Shown piece after piece: positions 29,519 to 40,754 of a stretch of DNA of 64,000 nt. Made by a program: the position numbers and the translations under genes. The stretch comes from Tritrichomonas musculus (Eukaryota; Parabasalia; Tritrichomonadida; Tritrichomonadidae). Positions within the stretch are counted from its first letter, which is position 1, and each line of letters opens with the position of its first letter. The stretch lies in contig JAPFFF010000034.1 in NCBI GenBank assembly GCA_039105265.1, positions 310,001 through 374,000 of the forward strand, read 5' to 3'. The notes beneath the pieces were generated by a model, which was not told the DNA's origin, searched no databases, and worked only from the letters and a program-made list of their open reading frames with translations.

Positions 29519-32467
29519 TTAAATATATCGAATATCAGTGGATATTAGATCCCTTCCAAATCCATCATAAAAATTGTCATTAATATTCAATTGTTCTTGG
29601 ATTTGAGTTGGAACTTCTTCTTTTTTACATGAATCTAGTTTATCAGTAAACATTACTTTGAAATTTATAGTAATTAAATCATATTTCCAAATAAATTTAA
29701 AAGTATTTTTACGTATAGTTTCATCAGAAAGACAAGGTTGAAGTTTCAACTATAGTTTGAATAATATATCTGCCAATTTTGATGAATCGAATATTTTTAA
29801 TTGTTGTATTTGGTTCTCAATCATTATTAAGTTAATACTTTTAAATCTTCTCAATAGAATTAAAAAGAAAAATATTGCAGAAGGAACCAAGCCTCCTGCA
29901 AATGAATTAACAAGTAGCAAAATTGATTTTTTGTGTTCTTTAAAACCTTTTTTCATTTCTTCATAATAATAAATTTTAGCTAAATTAAACATTGATATCA
30001 AATAATATTGTTTTAAAACAGCTTCTTCTAAATATTCTTTTGCCAAAGCAACATTTTTTTTAACACCAGCAAAACCGTTTTTGTATATAATGGCCAAATT
30101 GTTTTTTGAAAAACAATCATTTTTGATTAATGATTGTTTATAATAAAAAATAGACTTATTAATATCACGCTCTAATATATTTCCTTCCAAATACAAATCA
30201 CCAAGAACTCTTTGACTTAAATAAAAACAATTGTCGGCGGATATATGCAAATATTTTTTTGCCAATTCAATGTTTTTAGGAAATATGTCACCAAACAAAT
30301 AAAGAATTCCTAAAGTACCTTGTGCATTAGGAATTCCATTATTTGCTGCTAATGTTAAATAATGAATTGCTTTTTCAATATCTCGTTCAATATACACGTT
30401 CCATAAATATATAAATCCAAGATTAGATTGAGCTGTTGCACAATTATTATTTGCTGCAGTTGTAAAATATTTGAATGCTTTTTGAACATCTCGTTTTTCA
30501 TTTTTAAAATCGATATAATAAGCACCAAGAAAATTTTGAGCTAATCCAAAATTCGAACTTGCTGACAATTCCATATAATAAAGTGCTTTATTAATATCAA
30601 ATACATTATATTCTTTTGTGAAATAAATTTTTCCAAGCATGAATTGTGATTTTGGATCATTTAACTTGGCACAAATTTGAAAATAAAAAATAGATTTAGG
30701 TATGTCAATTGGTACATAAATGTTTTCAAAATAAATTAATGCTAAATTAAATATTGCTTTTAAATGTTTTTGATTTGCTGCTTGAATATATAAATCAATA
30801 GCTTTTTGAACATTTTTGTTGATATGTTTTCCTTCATAATAAATAGTGCCAAGATCATATTGTGCTTTGGCATATTTTTGATTCGCCGAAAGGGTCAAAT
30901 AATGGATCGAATTTGTCATATTTTGTGGTAAAAATTCTCCGGAATAAAATATAATTCCAAGTGCATATTGAGCTTCTGCCATTCCTTGATCAGCAGCGAG
31001 TTTTAAATAATAGATTCCTCTATAATAATCTGGCTTTATATCATCACCTTTAAAGTAATAATTATATAAAAAAAAACTGCGCATTTGGATTATTATTTTT
31101 ATCTGCAGATAGTTTTATATAAAAAAGACCTTTTTCGATGTTTTTTGGAAAATATGCACCTCTGTAATAATATATGCCAAGATTCAATTGCGCTAAAGGA
31201 TCATTTTGATTAGCTGCAAGCGAATAATAATAAATTGTTTTTTCTACATCATGATGAACATAATAATCAGATGAATAAATCAAACCAAGATTAAATTGTG
31301 CATATATTTCATTTTGATTTGCTGCTAATTCAAAGTATTTTATGGCCTTTTGAATATCAATGGGAACTAATTTTCCTTCAAAATAAAGATTACCAAGTAA
31401 AAGTTGAGATTTAGAATCATTTAAAGATGATGCTTTTGTTAAATAAGAAATTGCTTTTTCAAAGTCAGATTCTATTAGCTTACCATCTAAATAAATCATG
31501 CCGAGATGAAACATAGATTCAATTACCATATTATTAGCAGCAATTTGTAAATAATGAATTGCTTTATTAATATCAAAATTGTTATCTTCGCAAGTATAAT
31601 AAACAACACCAAGATTATAACAAGCAATTGGATCATTTTGATCGGCAGCAAGTTTATAAAAGTGAATTGATTTTTCAATATCTTTTTTATCAACTTCATA
31701 TATCATTCCAAGATTAATTAAAGCATCTAAATTATTTTGTTTAGCTGCAAGAGTGTAATAATAAATAGATTTTTCAACATCTTTATTGCAATAATAATAA
31801 ATTTGGCCAAGTTTGAATTGAGCTTCTGAAACATTCTGATTTGAAGCTAAAACAAAATAATGAATTGCTTTATTAATATCTTTTTCTATATGCTTGCCTT
31901 CATAATAAATATTGCCTAAATTATATTGTGCAATTTTATTATTTTGATTTGCAGCAAGTATAAAGTAATACATTGCTTTATTCATATCTCTTTTTATAAA
32001 TTGTCCTTCAAAATAGAATGTTGCAAGTTCAAACTGTGAATTTGAATCGTTTTCATTTCTTGACAATGAAAATAATATGAAAAGTTCATTGAAAAAAGCA
32101 TTTGAACACATTAATAATCTCAATTCCTTAATCTTTTCATCGGATGAATGGCAAATATAATTTTCAAAATCTTTCAACAAGTCATCCGTTGAAGGTCGAT
32201 TTTCTGGATTTTTATCAATGCATTTTTCATATATTTGATATAACTCTGGATATTTTAATTTAAATGAAATTAATTTTAGAGCTTTTTCTTCTTCAATTTC
32301 CATTAAAATAAAATAAATCATCTTCCCAAATGAAAAAATATCAGTTTTACAAGAAGGTTTGCAATTTCCTTCATAAATTTCAGGAGCAGAAAAAAATGTA
32401 GCAAAATCTCTTGAAATATCTTCTGTTCTACAATCTTCTGTATTTGATTCAATCATTTCATCAAATT
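29519..32467 (-). pseudogene. kinase-Sel1 paralogue, 5'-truncated and broken
   Basis: Reads as a close relative of the 11.5-kb gene. It starts inside the kinase domain just at the DFD site (FDEMIES). The C-lobe (FFSAPEIYEGNC, KTDIFSFGKMIYFILME, ENRPSTDDLL) and ~20 Sel1 units follow, ending in the tail INDNFYDGFGRDL. The N-terminal domain and the kinase N-lobe are missing: homology stops at ~32467, so the first ATG (32456) is fortuitous. A T9 run on the minus strand (31068-31076) is one base too long for the frame, and an in-frame TAG lies at 29750-29752. The three defects together make it a pseudogene, although the Sel1 units are still well preserved, so the decay is recent. It is convergent with the 25.6-kb gene. 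Confidence 0.85.
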
Positions 32468-33063
32468 ATAATAATTTAAATAAATAGAAAAAAACATAAT
32501 ATTTATTCATTAATTTGTATACATAAATCATTTTTAAAGGTTAGATATATTATAAAAATACATTGTTATAAATAAAAATGATCGTTTTAGTAAAATATAA
32601 AGGTCAATTATTTATTTTTTTTTAATTGAATTTTTAAAATGCAAATTTCTTTTTAATAAATCGGTAAAAATATTTTATATTATGATATTTCTTTTTAATA
32701 TAATTTGTAAAGTATGTTAATATCAATTTCATCAATTTTCGAAATAAACCCCTTTCGTTGGAAGACCTCTAAAAATGACAAAAAAAACATTTTTAACTTC
32801 AAATATAATTATTAATTATTAATTATTAATTATAATTAATATATTTCAATTTATAAATATAATTATATATAAAAAGAACATTAATTCATATGATATAGGA
32901 ATCGTTCATATCTGATGGATTTCATATTGTATCTCGAAATTAATAATTATAAGTTTTTTTATATTAGTGGTCATGCATAAATATATTTGATTATATTCAT
33001 CCATCTTTATTTCAATCAGATAACTTAAAAAATATTAAAAAAAACTTTGTCAAAATTTTGACG
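32468..33063. other. AT-rich intergenic region, nothing recognised
   Basis: Spacer between the broken kinase-Sel1 copy and the DUF3447-type gene. It contains short ATTAATTATTAATTA-type simple repeats around 32810-32840. No upstream kinase half is present here. Confidence 0.5.
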
Positions 33064-33687
33064 ATGGAAATCCAAAATTTTGACAAAAAAAAATATATTT
33101 TATCGATGGAAATCCAAAATTTCTTAGCAAAAATGAAAAAGATTGAAAGCGATCTTTTAGATTTTATTGAACATGATGATTCTAATGTAGAAGATCAAAA
33201 AGGATTAGAACAAATATTTGGAGATTTCAAAGACATTTTTTCAGAACGCAATGAATTCAAAAATTCACTTACATTACTTGTAAAAATAGCAAATAACCAC
33301 TTCCGTCAACCCAATTTCTTCAAAAAGATCAATTCTCTATTAACAAAGCTCAAAGACCAAATCAAACAAAGTTATTCAAATTCCGAAATATTTGAAATTT
33401 TCAAAAGTAATAAAAAAATTCTTTTATTTTTAATAAAAGAGCAAATAATAACGGTAGACTCGTCCATTTCAGGGCAAATTATTCAGATGAAATATTTTTA
33501 TCGCGAATTTTTTTTCCCTGAAATCAAAGAATTTCTGAAAAAAAGTGACATTGATGAAATAACTAAAAAAATACCCGATAATTTTGAAGAAAAAAGGGAA
33601 ATTGGAGAAAATGACAGTGAAATATGTGAAATTATTCGTAATGATTCGATTGATGAATTTTCTCCATTGTCTCTATTGCCAACATAA
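33064..33687 (+). CDS. DUF3447/ankyrin-family N-terminal domain protein, truncated
   Basis: About 207 residues from ATG 33064; a second in-frame ATG at 33106 lies in a duplicated CGATGGAAATCCAAAATTT segment. The whole protein matches the N-terminal helical domain of the 62-63 kb gene (for example EIFEIFKSNKKILLFLIKEQII versus DIFHIFEKNKRIMLFILEEKIL, and GENDSEICEIIRNDSIDEF versus GENDDYICKLIQNDFIDDF). In that relative the domain continues into ankyrin-like repeats. Here it stops at SPLSLLPT, right where repeats should begin. It is probably a truncated copy, though a short expressed protein is possible. Trichomonads carry hundreds of this family; function unknown. Confidence 0.65.
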   Translation: MEIQNFDKKKYILSMEIQNFLAKMKKIESDLLDFIEHDDSNVEDQKGLEQIFGDFKDIFSERNEFKNSLTLLVKIANNHFRQPNFFKKINSLLTKLKDQIKQSYSNSEIFEIFKSNKKILLFLIKEQIITVDSSISGQIIQMKYFYREFFFPEIKEFLKKSDIDEITKKIPDNFEEKREIGENDSEICEIIRNDSIDEFSPLSLLPT

Positions 33688-33832
33688 ACTACATTGTTCT
33701 CTATTGAGTCAGCATAATTCAATCACTTTGCAATAAATGCAATAATATAGTCATCTTTTTTGTTAAAAATATTCAAACTAAATTTTTAAGTAGATAGTTT
33801 AATTTTTAATTAATTATTAATTAATGAAGGAT

Positions 33833-35455
33833 TTATTCCGATTCGGAATTTCCTGTTGATGTTTTCTTAATTTTTAAGAAATAAATAACTAAGAAGATTA
33901 TTAGACCAACTACAATTATGCATGATATCACAATACCTGCAATTGCTCCACCGGAAAGTTTCTTTTTATCTTTAGTTTTGGATGGTTCTTTTTCTTGTTG
34001 CCATCTTAATACACATAATGTTTCTTCTTCATTAAGGATATAATCAAATTTACAAATAGAACATTTATTTGGATTATAATAAGGACTAATTTCACAGTTT
34101 GAAAATTGTAAAGCAACACATTCGCCATATTTTGGATTTCCTTTTGTTAAATTGAAAATATATCCTTCTGCACATTCTTCACAATATTGACTTCCTTCTT
34201 GACATGTTTTACAATTAGATCCTATACATTTATTGCATTTGTTATCTTTCAAATAATATCCAGGAATACATTGTTCACATATTTTTGTATTAGCATTACA
34301 TTCGCCACAATTTTCAACTTCACATTTCATACAGATTTTTCGTTCATCAAAACTATATCCTTCTTTGCATGTTTCACAATGTGAATATGAATTACATATT
34401 TTACAATTATCATCTCCACATTTGATACATTCTGATTTACCATTTAATCCATATCCATCGATGCATTTTTCACATTCATTTTCTTTTTTATAACTTAAAC
34501 AATATTGATCTGATTTTTCAATGATACATTTGAAATTTGAATCTAAAATATAACCATCTTTACATGTTTTACATGTTGTATAATCATCAGAACATGTTTT
34601 ACAATTAGGATCTGAACATTTGACACAGTTTTCATTAGAATCTTTTCCATAATAATTTTTACATGTCATACAATGATATTTATCTGATCTTAATGTTTTA
34701 CAATTGAATATATCATTTCGTGTGCATCCATTACTTGAATTTAAAAAGTATCCTTCATTACATTTGAGACATTTTTGTTCATTTTCACATTCCTTGCAAT
34801 TTTCAATACATTGATATGGTTTTTTATCTATTTCATTGACATAAAAACCATCTTTTGGTATTTCACATTCTGTTGGTTCTTCTGGGGAACATTCTTTACA
34901 ATTTGCTTCACATTTTTCACATGTTCCTTGTTTACTGACATAAAAACCTTCTTCACATTCTTCACATATTGATGCACTTAATTGAATACAATTACGACAA
35001 TTAGGAACTTGACATGTTACACATTTTCCATTTCCAACAACATATTCTATATCACCTTCTTCTTCACATTCTTGACATTTTGTATAGTCATCATTACAAT
35101 CGTTGCATAATTGATCTAAACATTTAACACATTCTCCTTTTTCATTTTTACCATAACCACTTTCACATTCTTCACATATAGAATGATCATAACATTTGAT
35201 ACAATGTTGAGGACATGAAATACATTTTCCAAATGTTTCACTATTTTTATCATTATCAACGATAAAATATTTATTAGAACATTGTATACATTGACTTCCA
35301 TCTTCATTACATTGATCACATTTTGGCAAATAACAATTAACTCCTAATGAGCTTACTTCTGTTCCATATGAAAACCTGAGATACAATGAGAACAATATTA
35401 TTATTTTCATAAATAAAAATGAAATGAAATTTATAAAGATTCTAAATATCTTCAA
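33833..35455 (-). CDS. furin-like cysteine-rich type I membrane protein
   Basis: 540 residues. A hydrophobic N-terminus serves as signal peptide; translation may start at M1 or at M16 (35410), which gives MKIIILFSLYLRFSYG followed by a likely cleavage. The ectodomain (~35-485) is packed with CxxC and Cx5-7C motifs of the furin-like/growth-factor-receptor type (CxxCxxGYxLxxxGxCxxC). Near the C-terminus, GGAIAGIVISCIIVVGLIIFLVIYFL is one transmembrane helix, followed by a short Lys/Ser tail. The whole resembles Giardia variant surface proteins and the VSP-like families in trichomonads. The likely role is surface antigen or host-contact protein. A downstream Ser/Glu-rich cytoplasmic tail (KKTSTGNSESE) is all that faces the cytosol. 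Confidence 0.88.
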   Translation of the reverse strand: MKIFRIFINFISFLFMKIIILFSLYLRFSYGTEVSSLGVNCYLPKCDQCNEDGSQCIQCSNKYFIVDNDKNSETFGKCISCPQHCIKCYDHSICEECESGYGKNEKGECVKCLDQLCNDCNDDYTKCQECEEEGDIEYVVGNGKCVTCQVPNCRNCIQLSASICEECEEGFYVSKQGTCEKCEANCKECSPEEPTECEIPKDGFYVNEIDKKPYQCIENCKECENEQKCLKCNEGYFLNSSNGCTRNDIFNCKTLRSDKYHCMTCKNYYGKDSNENCVKCSDPNCKTCSDDYTTCKTCKDGYILDSNFKCIIEKSDQYCLSYKKENECEKCIDGYGLNGKSECIKCGDDNCKICNSYSHCETCKEGYSFDERKICMKCEVENCGECNANTKICEQCIPGYYLKDNKCNKCIGSNCKTCQEGSQYCEECAEGYIFNLTKGNPKYGECVALQFSNCEISPYYNPNKCSICKFDYILNEEETLCVLRWQQEKEPSKTKDKKKLSGGAIAGIVISCIIVVGLIIFLVIYFLKIKKTSTGNSESE

Positions 35456-37250
35456 AATATCTTCAAATGTGTAACGTTCTATCTTTCAATATTTTTTATA
35501 TTATTAATTTCATTCAATTTATTTTGCTTTTTCTATTTTTTTATTTCAATATTATTTTATTCTATGATTTTTATTTAAATCATTATTTTTTTTCATTTCA
35601 CATCACTTTAGAATAAAAAGTAGAATAATAACAAAATAAATAACGTGCTTTATCAATATTTGAATAATATCTGAAAATTCTGGAAAACTAAACTGGGAGT
35701 CAAAAGTCGGACCACTTTCAACCTTATATTGGCCTTTTGAGCGGTTATTTTATTTTTCGTCTTCTCAATTTAGAACACTTTTCCATTCAATTAATGGTCT
35801 GAGTTTTGATTCGTCTCAATTTTGCATTTTTCAATGCAAAAAAAATAAAAAAATTGAATAAAAAGATTTTTTTATTGAATGAAAAATAAAAAAGATGAAA
35901 AGAAATGTCTTCCATCATTTAATCCAAGTAAGAATTTGCTAAAAAGTGTTCCAAAATATCAGAGAAATTAAAATTTATATTTGCGCCTTTCCGATTGAAT
36001 TAAAATTTTTTGAGAAATTTTCAAAATTATGTAATATTTTGGTGCAAAATGGTTAAAAATAGAAAATATTGATAATTTTATGGAATAAATGAACAATTTG
36101 GAAATAGAAATCGTGATATTTAAAGAGAATTTCGCCAATATTTATTTTCTCCTAATTTTGGAAAAATGCGTTTTTCGAGATGTATCTTTTGTGTATTTTG
36201 AGATTTATTGCATTTTAGGCAATATATTATAATATTTTTTTTTTTTCAATCATCTTGCGGTCGTTGCGGTATTTTGGAAAGAAAATTTATCATATAATCA
36301 AATATTGTTGGCTGTGTTGTTGTATTAGATCATCAAACTCTACAGCAGATGCATTTAGTTAAGCGACATTTTCAAACAAGAAGTTTTAATTATTCCAAAT
36401 TCAAATTATAACTCATTTATTCAATTTTTTTAAAATAAAAAACGAATATATACATATATATATCAATTATTAAAATAGGATTTAGGATTTAAAATTAATA
36501 TAATTAATTATATAATATTTAATTATAGCTAATATATACAAAAAGCTTTTTATATATAAGATATTCATTTTTTAGCATTCAATTAAATTCTTACAGATAC
36601 AAATTGATAAAATATATTATTTAAAATAATAAATAAATTAAATATTATCTATTTTTATATTTATAAATATATCAATAAAATTAAATAATAATATAAACAC
36701 TTTAATTATCTTATAAATTATAGGATATAATTATTTTGAAAAAAAAAGATTTGAGATAAAAAAAGTAAGAAAATAATTTATCAAACACAGCCAAAATAAA
36801 ACAGAAAAAATTAATTTGAGATAAAAAATTTAAAATTTTAAAAAATGAAAGGAAAAAAATATGTCAGAGAAATTTGAAAGAAAAAATGGTGGTCTGCCTT
36901 TTGGTTTTAAGTTTACAACAATCATTTTATCTCAATTTTCTTTTTTATCCAATACTTTAGTAAAAAGTTCATATTGTTTTATTTGTATATTTATATCTTT
37001 ATTTCTTTAAATTTTATTATGTTTCTTATATAAAAAATATAATAAATTACTTAATATTTTTAATAAATTGATATTTATATGATTTAAAGAAAAATTCGAT
37101 AAATGTTTTTTTCCGTAAAAAAAACAACGAAAAATTCAGAAGAATTTAACGGTTATGGCTATACAATATAAATTATAAAATAATTTGATAATAAGTACTT
37201 ATACTTAATTAATTTAATCAATCTTTAGGATATCAATTGATCAAGATTCA
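35456..37250. other. gene-poor AT-rich region with possible element remnants
   Basis: No ORF is supported. The segment near 35690-35740 (CAAAAGTCGGACCAC) loosely resembles the dispersed repeat at 36.8 kb in the opposite orientation. TTGGCTGTGTT (36308) and its inverse AACACAGCCAA (36784) form a short inverted pair. This may be a nest of diverged inverted-repeat elements. Confidence 0.35.
36780..36915 (-). repeat. dispersed repeat, copy 2
   Basis: Reverse-complement match to 8747-8875. Both share AAACTTAAA, AAGGCAGACCAC, a run of T, TGACAT and TTTTATCTCAAA in the same order. No coding capacity is seen. Confidence 0.5.
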
Positions 37251-37261
37251 CCTTCGATATG

Positions 37262-37680
37262 CTTTGTTGATACGATTTACCTTCAACTTTGAAAAAATCT
37301 CTAAGATGTCATTTCAATTTCAAGCAAACAGCGACACTTTAAAAGCAACTTAGTTATTTACAAACAAACAGACAAACAAAAAGACCTTGTTTGCATGATC
37401 TAAGCTCACCTTTTAAGAAAATCTCTTAGATGCAATTTCAAATTCAGACAAACAGAACTATAGTAAAACAACTTGCTTCTTCACAAACACAAGCAGCAAA
37501 AAAGACCTCATTTGTACTATCTAAGCTCACCTTTTGTAAAAATTCACTTAGATGCAATTTTTAATTCAGACAAACAGAACTATTATACAGCAAGTTGCTT
37601 CTTCATAAACAGAAAAAACTTATCTGCATGATTTGGGCTCACTTTTTAATAAAATCTCTTAAACGCAAATTCTAATTTTT
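37262..37680. repeat. ~121-bp tandem repeat, 3-4 copies
   Basis: The unit contains CTAAGCTCACCTTTT, then AAATCTCTTAGATGCAATTT, CAGACAAACAGAACTA and AACTTGCTTCTTCACAAAC. Clear copies are spaced 121 bp apart (37400 and 37521), with more diverged copies on each side. Non-coding. It may be a small satellite. Confidence 0.8.
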
Positions 37681-38381
37681 GATTATAATTAAAATTTTTA
37701 TTTTTTCTTCATTTTATTATTTTAAACCAATTATTATTCTTTAAATTAATGTATAATTAAATGAGAATTAAATAAAAAACAAAAAAAGATATATGTTGCT
37801 ATTTTTACGGAACGATAGATTTATCAAAAATTCATATAAATGAGGTTTTTGAGAAAGAATTAAATGTTATATTCAATCCTTTTTTATTTGTATAGATGTT
37901 CGTTATGGATATTATCAAAAGTTTTTTTTTTTCAAGAAAAGCACGTTGCATAAAATTAATATATATATTAGAAATATTTGAATAGAAATTCTATTGAATT
38001 ATCCATATAAAATTGATGATTTAATATTGATATAAAATATTATCAATTCTACTTATTAATGAATGAATTATTGTTTAATAAACATTAAAAACAATTTAAT
38101 TATAAATTAGAATCTATATATGAGTTTGAAAAAAAAATATTTAATATAATTTTATGAAATGAAAATAATTAACTATAAATTGTTGAATTATTCATTATAA
38201 ATATAATATATTCATCTTATATATCTTTATATTTTTTTTATTCTATAAATAAAATATCTTAATATTAAAAAAAATATCTCATTATAAAACTACTATATTA
38301 TAAATATATGAATATAATTCTTACTAAAATATAAATATATTAATCATTTGTTATATTTTTTTTGTTATATCATATTAGATA
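37681..38381. other. AT-rich DNA, nothing recognised
   Basis: Simple AT-rich sequence between the tandem repeat and the first inverted-repeat element. No ORF or repeat family is identified. Confidence 0.5.
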
Positions 38382-38631
38382 TTTAAGGTACAAATCCAGT
38401 ACGTTATTTTTTGTAAGTGAGAACGTTTATTATTTGAATAGATGGGGGTCTTTGAAAAAGTTTAAATTGACAAGGTGTGTTTTTGACATTTATTTTACAT
38501 TTTTCTTAATTCAATGACATGTTATGTAAAAAATAGTCAGATATTCGATTTTTTATATAACATGTCGATTTTTTCTTATAAAGTGTCAAAAAAAAAGGCG
38601 GTTACGTAACGTACTGGATTTGTACCTTAAA
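38382..38631. mobile_element. 250-bp MITE-like element
   Basis: Perfect 25-bp terminal inverted repeats (38382-38406 and 38607-38631; core GGTACAAATCCAGTACGTTA) enclose ~200 bp with no ORF. The ends read TTAA-GGTAC and GTACC-TTAA, so a TTAA or TA target is possible, fitting piggyBac-like or Tc1/mariner-like families. Perfect arms suggest a young insertion. It is non-autonomous. Confidence 0.8.
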
Positions 38632-38721
38632 TTATGAAAAAGCATTCTCATATCATACATATCCTATATGTTAATTTCCTTAAAAAAATAGAAATTGATT
38701 CTTTTAGAGGATCTTCAAAAT

Positions 38722-39830
38722 TACCCTTACAAATTAACTGTCATTTTTTTTTGCGGAATAAACGTACGAGTAAACGTAAGAAGAAATTTTTGAAAAATTT
38801 TCTCACAAATAATTTTACTTTCTCTCTCAAAATCTGACAATTCTTTTTATTCCCATTGAATTTTTTTGAAATAATTTTTTTTTTTATCAGAATTTTGACC
38901 GTTTATTATTGATTTTACATGTAAATGAGGTTTTTCTTTATATTTAACAAATATTTGGATAAAATCTTTGGGGATTTAAATCATTATATCCTATATTATT
39001 TAATGCCCAAGTTATAACGAATTTTGTTTTTTTAATCGTTAGCAATTTTTTTATTAATAAAAAATTCGAATTAAATCCCAATATTTATAGTTATAATATA
39101 ATTATAAATAATATTAAATTTATTTATACCATTTTTTTAATATAAATCTCATTATTCATCGACTTTTTCTATATTTTTTTATTTAAAAAAAGCTAAAATT
39201 GAAATTTTTGAGTGATTATTATATAAAATTAAGTATAATACTTAAGTATTATCTAAAACGCACATTGGAAGCACAAATTAATCAAATTATAGCGATTTTC
39301 AATCTTTATGGAATAATACTAAAAAAAGCAAAAAGGGTCAAATAAAAAGCATAATAAGAGAATGATTATAAAGAATATGTTTAGTAAAAACCATAAAATT
39401 AAAAAGAATCGAAAAAAATAAATATTGTCATCGAATAATCTTTCAAATTTGAATTAGCAACGAATTGAGATCATCTATACACTTAGGAACTGTAATAATA
39501 TTTTGGTCTCGATGTTTCAGAAGCAAGATTTAAGTAGAAATTGAGCAAAGGAACTTGTATAAAAAAATGGGTGAATTTTATGATTTACGATCACTCTTTC
39601 AAAATTAGATTATATTCACTTTTTCATAAAAAATAAGATTTTCTTATAAAGCATATTTCTTTCTAATAAAATCTAAAGGATTACTAATTATAAATTAAAA
39701 ATAATATGTTTTGTAAATGACAATTCTTTTTTGAATTGAGTTTATTCAAAAAAAAATTTTAAAAATTTTAAATGAAAATTTTACGTACGTTTATTCCGCA
39801 AAAAAAAATGACAGTTAATTTGTAAGGGTA
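38722..39830. mobile_element. 1.1-kb non-autonomous element with 47-bp inverted ends
   Basis: Perfect inverted repeats 38722-38768 and 39784-39830 begin TACCCTTACAAATTAACTG and include an identical T9/A9 run. Ends are flanked by TA. The ~1 kb interior has no ORF of any family, so it must be mobilised in trans, if at all. Length and TA ends fit a Tc1/mariner-type deletion derivative, but no transposase similarity is available to prove it. Confidence 0.8.
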
Positions 39831-39945
39831 TATCCAACACGGAATTCAATAGCATTTTTTAATCAATCGGTATTTAAAGGAATGAAAAAAATTATTAAAT
39901 ATTTTTTTATAATATAAATTTATGAAAACACTAACCCTTGCTTTT

Positions 39946-39998
39946 TGTACATACATTGTATAAAAAAATGCGTTACAAAAATATACAATGTATGTACA
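39946..39998. repeat. subterminal hairpin in the hAT element
   Basis: Perfect 17-bp arms TGTACATACATTGTATA (39946-39962) and its inverse (39982-39998) flank a 19-bp loop. It lies immediately inside the left end of the element and may be a transposase-binding or structural site. Confidence 0.85.
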
Positions 39999-40754
39999 AT
40001 TGTAGTTTTCATTCAAAATTAAAAACACTAAATATTTATTTATTGTGATGAGTATAATTTTTGCGCTTCAAAAAAATATTTTTTTATATTTACTTTTATT
40101 GTAAAATAAAATTAATATAATTTAAATTGAGTTTATTTGGTTTTTTAATCATTATCATTATTTTAAAACAAATGGCCTATAAAGGCTAAATTTTTATTTT
40201 TTTTTTTTTCGATAATTTATAGATCAAATAATGGAACCATTACATTTCTAATCATTATATGAAGAGAATTTTATGTTAGCAGTGGTTTATGTAAGGAGTT
40301 TCTAATCAGGAGAGAAAAATTTTCGAAATAGCCAACATATCATTATGAAATTACATTATTCCATGAAATTAGATGATTAACTTACTTTTTATGACAATAT
40401 TCATTTACATAATCATTGTAATACGGTATTACATTTCAGAAAAAATTTATTTTTTCGTATCTCGATCAAATTCAAATTGCTGAAACATGAAAAATATAGA
40501 AAATTTATGCCATATCCAAATTTATCTCTGTTCTATATTTATTTGTTTGCTTGTTTTACACAACTTTTTAAATGAAGATCAAAGATGTCAGAATTATTCA
40601 AATGTAATTGCATGTAGATCAAAAAAATATATGATTTTTTTATTTAGAAATAAAAATAAAGCCATTCATTATAGTGTTTTCATAAATAAAATAAAAATAA
40701 TTATTATTAAATCTTTATTTAAATTTGTTTTTTTGTTTTGTTTTCTTTTCTTTT

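Noticed and set aside
37262-37680. CRISPR array
   Set aside because: Units are head-to-tail with no unique spacers, and the context is eukaryotic.
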